Shown: piece after piece, positions 1-9,507 of the stretch
Numbering within the stretch: the stretch's first letter is position 1
Layout: each line of letters begins with the position of its first letter
Source of the DNA: Anseranas semipalmata
Lineage: Eukaryota; Chordata; Aves; Anseriformes; Anseranatidae
Assembly: GCA_013399115.1 (NCBI GenBank)
Contig: VXAA01000606.1
Span: forward strand, 793,434 to 857,433
Direction of reading: 5' to 3'
Length of the DNA: 64,000 nucleotides
Translations under genes and position numbers: made by a program
The notes under the pieces: generated by a model
Told to the model about the DNA's origin: nothing
The model's input: the letters and a program-made list of their open reading frames with translations, nothing else
Database searches by the model: none

Positions 1-33
1 TAAATGCTGTTGCTGCTGAGGGTCTTCCCCACT

Positions 34-60
34 GATAAATTGCCTGGCAGGCAATTTATC
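34..60. repeat. Perfect inverted repeat, 11-base arms and 5-base loop
   Basis: GATAAATTGCC and GGCAATTTATC are separated by TGGCA. The stem can be extended at its base with a one-base bulge (CTG and CAG). It is in the 3' flank of MCTP2; function unknown. Confidence 0.8.
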
Positions 61-916
61 CAGAAATGATGGAATTTCACCTGGTTTAAATTATCCTGAT
101 TTGAGAACAATTAAAACACTCCATCTGCAATACAACAGATTAACAATCATTTGTGGTATCTCAGCTTCCTTCTGAGTTGCTAACTTTAAGGATGCTAAAG
201 AGCTGATATTATTATCATGTCCCTGTGTGATTTGAAGGGGTAGATGCACCAGGGCACTGACACATGTAGCTTTACAGATAAAATACAAGTACAAAAGAGG
301 ATTCACTTCTAACACATGCTATAGTCTCTAAAGTCAGAGCTAACATTTCCCAAACAGTCTATCAGTTTAGTTTAAAGGACGGAGAATCTAAAGGTTAAGG
401 TTTGATTAATATGTATTTTGTCAATTTTTTCTTAACACATCAGAGCAACCAAATTCCCTCCTTGTGTGAACCTACTGGTCTGATGGGAAAATAACTCCAG
501 TTCCACTTGTGGCAATGCCTGCAGGATCAGGTCTTCCAAAAACCAACCAAACAAGAAAAACATAGCCCCATGTAGAGTACAGGAAATTAAATGGCAACTC
601 TCTATTTTCTAATGGGCCAACCCAATTCTGGGAGCTGTTAGTACTCTTTCCCAGGCAGCCAATTAGCAGCAGTCTAATGTCTAGGGGACAAGCACTTTCC
701 CATGCACATGGGTGTAGGTGGTTGTACTGCAGGGCAGTGCCCGCAGGTGGGAGCCCCAGAGCAGCTGGGCAGAATCTGAGCTCTCCATCACTTTGAGGGT
801 GGTGTGGGAAAGGACTGAGGGGTACCAGAGGGAGGAACTGCTAATGGCTGAAGGTTAAAACCAGAGCTTTGGGAGCAGAAAAGAAAAGGTGCTTGTGACA
901 TTTCCGCCAATTTTGC

Positions 917-922
917 TTTATT
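917..922 (-). terminator. Candidate distal poly(A) signal AATAAA
   Basis: A second AATAAA on the minus strand lies about 3.7 kb after the stop. It would allow a longer 3' UTR if the site at 1735 is bypassed. It may equally be chance in AT-rich DNA. Confidence 0.2.
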
Positions 923-1734
923 CAGTTGTTTGCTTGCTTTCCATGATGTGCGTTTCAGTGACTGAGTTTTCCTGACAGCGATCCGTAAGGGAGCTGAGTC
1001 CCCAGTCCTATTCATGATTAGTCAAGAAACCAACCTTCAGCAGCAGCTTATGTCTGGGCAAACATGAGTACATATTCCATTTGCACATATATGTCAAATC
1101 CAGTTATTTACACACTGTACAGGTAGTAGAAATGTTTAGTCATATTCTATCAGTAAATCTCTGTGATTCCATAGCCTACAGTCAGCCAAAAGACCCACAG
1201 ATAGATTTAAATTTCTAAATGCCTTCTAGTCTTAGAGAGATTAGAATGCAAATGTACATACTGTTGCACTGAAATGACGACCTTAAATTAAAAATACAGG
1301 TATATAACTTCCATGCGATACACTGAACAGATTAACAATGTAAAAAATAACAATTCCCATGGGCAAACGGACACACAGGCATGTATCAACTGATATTCTT
1401 GCTTCAAGAATCAAATGAAAAGTTGGAATAAAGAGTTTGATTACTGGAGTGTGCAGCAAATGCACATAACCCTCCTTTCCCTTTCCCTAGCCCTAGGGCT
1501 GGGAAAATCCTGCCAAAGAGTTTAAAGCAGGTGGGCTACCCCCTTACCTCATCTCCTACAGCAGCACAGCCTCCATTTCAAGTAACCTCCAGCGTTAGTT
1601 CTTACACTGCACTGTCAAGTGATGTACTTGCTTACCTAGTCAAATACTTAATATTATAGCTCAGTAAGCATTTTGTAAGGAATGGGAAACATCCTAATCC
1701 AGATAAATTAAAAGCATCAGCTCAACCTCAAATG

Positions 1735-1740
1735 TTTATT
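1735..1740 (-). terminator. Candidate MCTP2 poly(A) signal AATAAA
   Basis: AATAAA lies on the minus strand, with a TGTA motif roughly 40-50 bases upstream in the transcript, as CFIm binding would prefer. A cleavage site at about 1712-1722 would fit. The GU-rich downstream element is weak. Confidence 0.45.
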
Positions 1741-2600
1741 GCATTTCAAACAGCATTTATCAAAACAAAGAGCTCATTACAACATATATAGGTACTGGAC
1801 CATCCCAAACCCTTCATTTGGTATGTCTCCAGCATAACAATCTAATACAAATTATTCTGAAACACACATATCTACATAAAAAACAAACAAAAAACTTCAC
1901 CCTGTCTCCTGAACAGAAATCAGTTCAATGTGGAAAAATCTATAGGAAAAAAAATACTATTAAAATATCAGTCCCAACTTCTGAATAAATAAACAATGTT
2001 TCTGCAGTTGAATGTTTTCACTCAAATCAATGATCAGATCTCACATGCCTGCTTAAATATGTCTGACAAGACTACAGTATGATAAACTGGATGATAGTCT
2101 AAAGCGAGACAATGAGACATTGTTTACACAGAAGACTGAGAAACTGGTTTAACCAAAGGGGTCCATGGACATCTATTGTATGTACAAGAAGGAGATTTAC
2201 TGGAGATTTTATAATTTCTACAAGGCTCTTTCCAACCGACTTCGTTAACTTGAAGTAAATCAAATCATGCAGAGATCTGGCTCAGCCAGAGAGACGTGCC
2301 AGGAAAAAAATAAAATGAAGAAGAACAGACGCAAGATAAACTTTAGAATCTTTGGCATTTTTCATAAACATTTTCAAGGTTTTAAAATCTGTATATTCAC
2401 CCATTTTCCCCCCCACACTCACCTATAAATACATTATACATGTACTCTTCTTTATATACAACTGTGTACATGCATGGGTACACAAGCACACGTGCACACA
2501 AAGAGGCATTTTTGTAGCATTTTAAACTGGGATAATCTTTCTCCTATCTTTTCATGTGCAGCTGCACACAACTTTACATGAACAAAATACATTCTTTATC

Positions 2601-2895
2601 AAAGGGAGGTGCCGATCTCTTCTCCCTGGTAGTCAATGATAGAACGCGTGGGAATAGCACAAATCTGCGCCAGGGGAGATTCAGACTGGATATCAGGAAA
2701 AATTTCTTTACCATGAGGGTGGTCAAACACTGGAACTGGATTCCCAGAGAGGTGTTTGATGCCCTGTCAGTGTCCAAGAGGCATTTGGATAACGCCCTCA
2801 ATAACATGCTTTAACTTTTGGTTAGCCCTGAAGCGGCAAAGCAGTTGGACTTGATGATCTTTGTAGGTCCCTTCCAACCAAACTATTCTATTCTA
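2601..2895 (+). mobile_element. CR1 LINE 3' end (truncated copy)
   Basis: This is a 5'-truncated CR1 retrotransposon, antisense to MCTP2. It contains the end of ORF2, with the family motifs [15 protein letters not shown] and RVVKHWN-x-x-PREV, and a TAA stop at 2812-2814. About 80 bases of CR1 3' UTR follow, ending in ATTCTATTCTA, the typical CR1 terminal repeat. The last ~70 ORF2 codons are free of stops, but a small in-frame deletion is visible where the usual P-S-L-E-x-F-K segment is shortened. It is only the tail of reverse-transcriptase ORF2, so it is immobile. Confidence 0.92.
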
Positions 2896-3120
2896 AATCA
2901 AATATGTGCCTCACCTAATTCAAAGGCATAGTGGGGCTTGTTACTTTGAAAAGTAAACCTTTTGAAAAATCACTAAATCCAGTTAATAATCCAGTGGAAG
3001 ATACTTTGGTGTTAGTTTTTCTTCCTCAAATTCATGCAACAGGCCTACAAGACTGCATTATTGAAGAGTGTGACTCCATTTGGATTGTCAATCCATAAGC
3101 AAGGTTTTACCCGTTTTACT

Positions 3121-3126
3121 TTTAAT
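3121..3126 (-). terminator. Candidate alternative poly(A) signal ATTAAA
   Basis: The common variant ATTAAA lies on the minus strand about 1.48 kb after the MCTP2 stop. It lies between the CR1 fragment and the MIR-like relic. Use is unproven. Confidence 0.2.
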
Positions 3127-3224
3127 TAGGTAAAGGCTTCCAAAGTCTTATTTTGCTAAAAAGTAACCTGTCTCCCAGGATTCCCTACTTCTTTGTACTG
3201 TGAACCACCCCAGGGGATGCTGGT

Positions 3225-3450
3225 GGAAAGACCTGCCTGGGAGTTGCAAGAACCAAGCTCCAGCTCTCGCGCTACCAATGACTCATGGTGGCAAGTCACT
3301 CCCACAATGTCCTACAGCATTTGAAAGACCAAGGGCTACACTCTCAATAAAACAGAGCAGGTTTACACATGATTCTGCACCTCAGTTTCCCCAGTCAAAC
3401 AACATGAATAATGCTGGTTACGTGAATTTTATAAAGCAAAAGTACAATAG
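3225..3450 (+). mobile_element. MIR/CORE-SINE-like relic with an insertion
   Basis: The plus strand shows, in order, the SINE blocks GGCAAGTCACT (about 3291-3301), CCTCAGTTTCCCCA (about 3380-3393), AATAATGCTGGTTAC and ATAAAGC, as in MIR-type tRNA-derived SINEs. About 75 bases of unrelated sequence separate the first two blocks. It lies in the probable 3' UTR, antisense to the transcript. Confidence 0.55.
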
Positions 3451-4600
3451 CTAAAAGATCAGTAAGCAAGCAAGAAATCACATTCTCCCCAGAAGAGAAA
3501 ATGCAGTCCTTTCTCCTGTCTCTTTGTTGTTCATTTCCCATAGAACTTCACTTTCTGGTTCTTTCCGTGTGAACTACCAGGAAAGACTCCAACGAGAATC
3601 AGTGGTAGACCAAAGCCTGCCTACTATTGCACAACCACATCTTTGGGCACCATGCACTCTTTCTGCACAAGCACTTGTTTCCTTAAGGTTATAAAGTGTT
3701 TTTCCTCTTGGATCTGTAGTGTTGACCCCTCTGGATTTAGACAGAAAAACAAGAGCTATGCTGAAAATCTGATGAGACGGAATTATAAAAGGCAAGTCAA
3801 CAGTCTTTTCAGGTCAGTGAGTTAGGCTTTTCTGCAGTCTCTTAATCCTTTCATGGCAGAAGGTTCTCATGCATCCATTGCCAGCAATGGATCTCCAATG
3901 AATCCAGTATCCAAAGAGTTAACCTTAGGGTAGGCTTTAAAAAAAAAAAAAAAAAACACAGAAAGGAAAAAACCCACAAGTGCTGGATAAAATATTGATA
4001 TACTACTGTAGCTCCTCACTCTTTCTGCTAATTATGATAAAAAACTTTAAAATGTACACTGCTTGAACAGAAGATGGGTATCAAAGACTTGTTAATTCAG
4101 AGCTTAAACCTTTCTAGGCACAGTGATTTAACTCAGAAAAGAATAGCTTTCATATCTTAATGTAAATCTGTTGGATATGTTAAAAACTGGTTCAGAGCAT
4201 CTCCTCACATCAGCTCAGCTGATCTGCTACACTAAGAGAATTATCTCTTCCTACATAAAACAAGGAGTGCTACCTCATCCAGCCTTGCCTCCACAATCAA
4301 AGCCAAAAAAAAAAAAAAAAGAGGGAATGCAGTGGCACCATACCCTCCCAAACTCCTCCCCACCCCATGAACTAATACATGTGTTCCATCCTGCACTTTT
4401 TGGGCTACATCTCAATGCCAAAAAGACATCCCCAAAAGACAACCCAAGATAGGTGTTTATAAAAAGCCACGTCTTCCATGAAGAAAAGTCTGTGGCAGTG
4501 ATTTTAGTGTTCTTCTGAACCAAGAAGAGGAGAATGGGGGAAGTGCATGTGCACATGTGGGGGGTACAGAGGGAGATGCATTCCAAAATCGTGCTGCATC

Positions 4601-4669
4601 CTATAGCGCACTCCGTTTCTTCCTAATGGGACTGGAGCTGCTGTATGGTTTCAATTCAGCATGCTGCAC
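4601..4669 (-). CDS. MCTP2: MCTP2 last coding exon K: C-terminal tail and stop
   Basis: The exon has 22 codons plus TAG. It encodes VQHAELKPYSSSSPI followed by RKKRSAL. The length equals the last coding exon of human MCTP2 as I remember it, and the basic RKKRSAL ending is identical. The region between is serine-rich and diverged. The acceptor TTTTTACAG abuts the Val codon, and the phase 0 junction with exon J agrees. The exon was too short to appear as a long open frame and was found by searching for the family tail. Confidence 0.95.
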   Translation of the reverse strand: MQHAELKPYSSSSPIRKKRSAL

Positions 4670-6955
4670 CTGTAAAAACAAATAGACATGACGTTTGCAG
4701 TTAGGTAACTCTAGCTCACTACAGTGTGTGTTAATGGCTCCCCAAGGACAAACCAAGGGAAACTAAGGAAGGTTCAAAAGTAATGAATCATTTTCTAAAC
4801 ACAGGAACATGGGGGATTAATTGCAGGAAGGATTTGAGAAGTCATGCATCATTTCTTGAAACGAAAATATTAAAAGCAGATTTTTCTAATGAGATACATG
4901 GGGTTCTACCTGATTTCAGCAACATCGGATAGATCTTTGGGTTTGTTTTGGTTTGGGAGTTGTTTTTCTTCTTCTTCTGGCATTAACCTATAAGTTTAAT
5001 AAACTTCTCTCAGGAGTTACAACTCAAGTGGATCCCAATATGCAGTAAAATGACAGTTGTCAAAACTGTACACAACCTTGGGATGCTGGAATATTCAATC
5101 ATTTCAAAAAGGAAAATATTTTCTCAAATGGAACCTGGACAAAGCTGCCTCCACCTTTCAAAACAATTTCATTTACAATATCATAGTTACAACATGTGTG
5201 ATAAATTGATGAGGATCAGGTAATCCCAACAGCAAATTGTCGGGCTACAGAAAAGTATTCCCATTGAAACCATGGGTATCTTTTGCTGAACGTGCCATCT
5301 TTTCCAATCCTTCTCTGTCTTTTGTCCAGCACATGTGGGTTGTAAACAGCTAACATACAGAGGTATTTTCCAACTCATTGCAGTACCACAGCGAAATGAT
5401 GATGCATCAGTAGCATGCAAGAGGAAGCAGACAGAAGGGATTTGGAGCTGTCATGGATGACTTTTTGCTGGAGGAGTGTGTGGCTGTCACACAGGCTCAC
5501 TATTTTTAGCACTAGTGGAAAACTCCTCTGAGAAGGTTCGTCCCATCGTAGGAACTTTTATCAGTCCTCCCTCATAGCAAATGGTTATCATTTTCCTCAG
5601 AGAGCTCAAAGGTTCCCAAAATGATAGAAACCACTCAAGGAAATGTTATAAATGTAAATGTTAAATAAAGCATAAATAGAAAAGCAGCTTATCTTTAAAC
5701 ATAAACATTAAAAGGGCATATGCAAACCATCACTGCAAATCCAGCGCACTCTACAAGAGCAATGACAAAAAAATAAAAATACACTCAAGCTTAATGTCTC
5801 TGTGATTATTTCTGTTTAGCTTTTTTCTTCCCACCAGTCTACGGAGAGATTTCCTCAAGTTATTAGTGCTGCCATCAACCAATCTGGTGGCCTCTTGAGA
5901 TAAATGTCACCACAAGCCTTTCCAACCCTGTTTCTACCAGATGCCTCGACACTGCATGGAGGCAATTATTTTTCAGTCTCCAGCAGAGTAAAATCACTAC
6001 AGGCGAGATTGTGATCCCCTTATTCACAGTAAGCAGCACCTCACTGTGAAAGTACCACGATTCACAGAGGAAGGTACAATGTCAGTGGGATCCAGGGCAT
6101 TAGGATCAGGGCCTGAGGACACGGATTCCAGTTGATTAAAACAAAAGAAAGAATCCTTTATATCATGTGCCTTATTACCCAGCAAGACTATTTTCCTTCC
6201 TCCAAGAGAAATAAACAGATCTTGACATTCTAAAGGACTTATTGTTCAAATAATTTCCAGGAAGATAGGCAGGCTTACTGAAGACAGTGTTGTTGTTTCA
6301 AAGAAATATGAAAAGAGATGAGACTTGACTGAAATTGAGGGAGGATAGATTCTGGCTAGATTAAAAGTTATAATTCCGTAATGGTAGAAGATTGATCTCA
6401 TCAACCGCAGAGTATTTTATATACATCTCAAGGCTTTCTCTAATGAAAAAGATGAGCTGAGCATTGTCCAAGGACAGCCTGGAGTTCAAGGTGGGTGGGG
6501 AGGAAGAATTTCGAGGGACGGCTGATGTGAAAAAGCATAGCAAGCACAAAGTCATGGAAATAATGCCCCCCACGCTCCATTTTGAGAAAAGGGAGAATTC
6601 AGCAAAGCCTTTTGGATGGTTATCTCTATCAAAGAGACTATTTTTCTCTTCTCCCCGTACAAATATCCGAGCAGAAAGGTGACGGAAACCATAGTTCAGT
6701 AACCGCGCTGGGTGATTTTCCAGATCATTTTTAAGTAGGTCTTTTCAGGATAATTTTTCTGCAATCACGCTTCTGACAAAGGCTTTTGGCTCCCCTCTCT
6801 TCTAACATCCCCCTCACCCCCCACCCTTAGTGGATTTTCCCAATTCCTTATCTCAGTTATTCAAAATGTGGTGGCATTGTATTCCCCAAGCAGAGCATCC
6901 AGCCACTCTCAGTGCCGCTTGCTGCCTCTGTTGGCGCTGGCCATTCATTACGTAC
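4670..6955 (-). other. MCTP2: MCTP2 intron J-K, 2.3 kb
   Basis: The donor is GTACGT and the acceptor is GTTTTTACAG. A probable ancient-repeat relic lies at about 6005-6125. No other exon was found. The minus-strand frame at 6857-6955 is only the read-through of exon J. Confidence 0.85.
6005..6125. mobile_element. Possible ancient amniote repeat relic
   Basis: Blocks GAGATTGTGATCCCCTTATT, GTAAGCAGCACC and AGTGGGATCC...GGATCAGGGCC resemble a palindromic interspersed repeat I know from turtle, crocodile and bird DNA. I cannot name the family or orientation with certainty. Confidence 0.35.
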
Positions 6956-7053
6956 CTTTTGAACATCAGATGGTACCCTGGAGAGGAAATCTAGTAGCTC
7001 ATTATTATCGATGGCATACGGATTTCTAAGCTTCTTAGTAAATTTATTTATGC
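6956..7053 (-). CDS. MCTP2: MCTP2 coding exon J: juxtamembrane cytosolic tail
   Basis: The exon is 98 bases: two bases completing Gly, then 32 codons. It encodes [17 protein letters not shown] followed by [15 protein letters not shown]. The segment is almost invariant between MCTP paralogues and closes the conserved C-terminal region. The acceptor is TTTCTAG and the donor is GTACGT. Reading through the donor would stay open until a stop at about 6857, adding about 32 unrelated residues; there is no evidence that this is used. Confidence 0.97.
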
Positions 7054-9397
7054 CTAGAAAAAAAAAAAAAGCAAACAAAATAATGCAACTCTTTTCTATT
7101 CCCACCCTCCTAAATTGGCAAGGTGAAAAAGGGAAGAAGAATTCACAAGTAAAAATTAGTGTGAAAACAGTGCCTCGGACTTCAAGCCACGCACATGTTG
7201 CCTGTCATGTGGAATCATTCACAAATGCCTCCTGGAGGAAGTAAGGGGCATTATTTATAAAGACATTTCTCTATTTTGGGGGTGATCTGTTGTCAACGGT
7301 GGAGCAAAAAATAAAAATAAAAAAAGATTGCAGCATGCGTTTATTCCCACAGATAATGTGGGGAGAGTACACCAATTTGCAACTGAGACTACTGTTAAAT
7401 CTGCTATCCTACACGAGCAAAGACATTCCCCCCTGCTGACGTCCAGGGAGCTGGAAGGCTCTGAAAAGAATTGGGCAGGATAAAGGTTTTCTTTCCTTCC
7501 ACTTCTGAAAATTAAAGCTTCCCTTTGCCACCATGTCTCAGAGTTCATTCTCTTTTCAGAACCAGATTTGACAAGCTGACCATATTCTGATGCTGTTGGA
7601 AACTGTGAAAACTTATCAAGAAGTTTATTTCATTTTAATCTTAGGGGGAATAATTTAGCTTAATAACTGCAGCAACAGCGCTCCCAGTGTCCTCCACGGA
7701 CTTGGTTATACTTCAGCTGTCAGAGGTGATCCCCTGTCTGGAATGAAGATTCACAGGAGTAACATATTATTGTGGAGCTCATGAGGTCTTCCCTCTCCTC
7801 CCTGTGAGGAAAGGGAGTGATGAGCAACCTTCAGCCAGCAGCACCTCCATTGCATGGACCAGGATCAGAAAACGACAGACCTGAGCACCCTTCCCAGCTC
7901 TCCCCTTGTGCCAGTGCAGCCACTTAGCACCCTGCTCTCACCACTTCCCCACTGAGAGATCACAACTAGTAAGTGGCTACCTAAAGGTGCAGTAGAAGAA
8001 CAAAGTATCTTTAAGCAGAAAAAACCAACTAGCCCATTTTAAAGAAAGAGCAAAAAGAAAACCATCATATATTAGTTGCCTCTGAGAATCACAATAGAGC
8101 ATTCAATCCTATCACACCCCTGTCCAAAATCCCATACTAGTTTCATTGAAACTAGTTTCAAATGTGATAGCTGCTCCAGCCTCTCCTCTCTCTGAAATGT
8201 ACCTGCTTCACATCTGAGATTCAGCTTTTAAGCCATATACTTGCAGCAAAATGCCAACACAATTTTCTGTATACCTGATTTTTAAAAAACAGAAAATACC
8301 ATAAGGTCTTGTGAGGCCTTGCCACAGGGTACTTAACACATATCATATTTGAAGGCCCTGTCAGTCTAGATGATGTTGAATAGATGCATAGTTCTCATGT
8401 ACTCACCATGTCCTCCATACCAGAACAACAATAGTTTGTTACTGAAATTTTTACTCCCAGCAATTTCTCTTCTTTCCTTTTGCTCTTTCTTTTGTTTGAT
8501 TTAATCCTTTACTTAATCCCCCCCAACCCCCCCATCAGTGGCTCTTCACACTGGCACCTTCTTATTCCCTGTTTCTGCATCCAGGAGAGCCAAGACAGCA
8601 GCTCACGGCTCAGCCCTGGAAGGCAATGGGAGCTCCCCACAGCCCAGCACTGTGCCAGGGCAGAGCTCAGCACTTCAGTAAGGATTACATGCACCATTTC
8701 TGCCATTTGACCTCAAGACTGAGATAAAAAAATATCACCATAAATAAGACAGAAGGCCATTTTGAGATAAGGAAGGATTTCAGCAGCTGAAATACCATCA
8801 TCTTTTGTGAAAGACTATCTTACTCTTCTTCAGAACACTACCAGGCCATTTTTCATATTGAAAAACTCCTCTTTTACTTCATCCCAAGAAAGTGATACAC
8901 TTTCATACAACTCTTTTCTGTCCCCTGCTCCAAAGAGATGCTCTGTGCCTCCCGCTGGACCATGGCACACTGCTCCTCCTGACTGCATGGGAGTATGGGA
9001 GTTAAGAATCAAAGGGCTCCTGGGATCCAGGCCTCCATGGTCAAGCTCTTCATACACACCTTGCCCGCTCCCTGCCATTTCCCATCTGCAGACTCCAGCA
9101 TCAGGAAGCTAATTATTTCCCTGCATAACAACAACAATATTAGAAATAGCTTATCTACACTAACGTGCTTCTTGTGCTGCTGGAAACTTATAAAGAACCC
9201 TAAGAAAAGCAGATCATTGGATCACCCAGGGGGTTAAAAAAAAAGGTAATTTAAGAGGTCTGTAGCATATTTATTCACCTGTGAATAACAGCACCTGATT
9301 GCAACAGGTAGCTTGGTAGCTTAAAGATTGCTTGATTTCATTATGTAGATACATACTGTATTTATTGCATGTATATGAGAGACGGTGGTGTACTTAC
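7054..9397 (-). other. MCTP2: MCTP2 intron I-J, 2.3 kb
   Basis: The donor is GTAAGT. The acceptor is CTAG directly after a T13 run (7058-7070 on the plus strand). Near 8136-8156 there is a 9-base perfect inverted repeat with a 3-base loop. Nothing else was recognised. Confidence 0.85.
8136..8156. repeat. Inverted repeat, 9-base arms and 3-base loop
   Basis: ACTAGTTTC and GAAACTAGT are separated by ATT. ACTAGTTTCA also occurs as a direct repeat at 8136 and 8151. It lies in intron I-J. Confidence 0.75.
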
Positions 9398-9507
9398 CCC
9401 AGATTAAAATAATGTACCTCAGTGGTATAAAGTACAAAATAACTGTTGCTGCTGCAAGGACCAAGCAGGCCAGAACAGAGAGGAAAGGCACCGTCCAGTT
9501 GAATGTG
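9398..9507 (-). CDS. MCTP2: MCTP2 coding exon I: second membrane segment
   Basis: The 110-base exon begins with the third base of an Asn codon, then 36 codons, then the first base of a Gly codon. It encodes [16 protein letters not shown], then [16 protein letters not shown], then ILIW. This is the second membrane region, probably a re-entrant or double-length segment with Pro and Arg near its centre, as in all MCTPs. ACLVLAAAT separates it from MCTP1, which has a different core here. The acceptor is TTTACAG and the donor is GTAAGT. Confidence 0.97.

Larger units (their letters stand above)
1..1714. other. 3' flank of MCTP2, no gene seen
   Basis: AT-rich sequence. Apart from the inverted repeat at 34-60 and a candidate distal AATAAA at 917-922, I recognise nothing. 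The open frames of 60-75 codons have no domain or splice support. Confidence 0.6.
1715..4600 (-). other. MCTP2: Probable MCTP2 3' UTR
   Basis: This is non-coding sequence downstream of the TAG stop. The first canonical AATAAA on the minus strand after the stop is at 1735-1740, about 2.86 kb away. An ATTAAA at 3121-3126 could serve a shorter form, and another AATAAA at 917-922 a longer one. Within this span lie A16 and A18 runs on the plus strand (4305-4320, 3939-3956), a MIR-like relic and a CR1 fragment. The extent is inferred, without transcript evidence. Confidence 0.45.
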
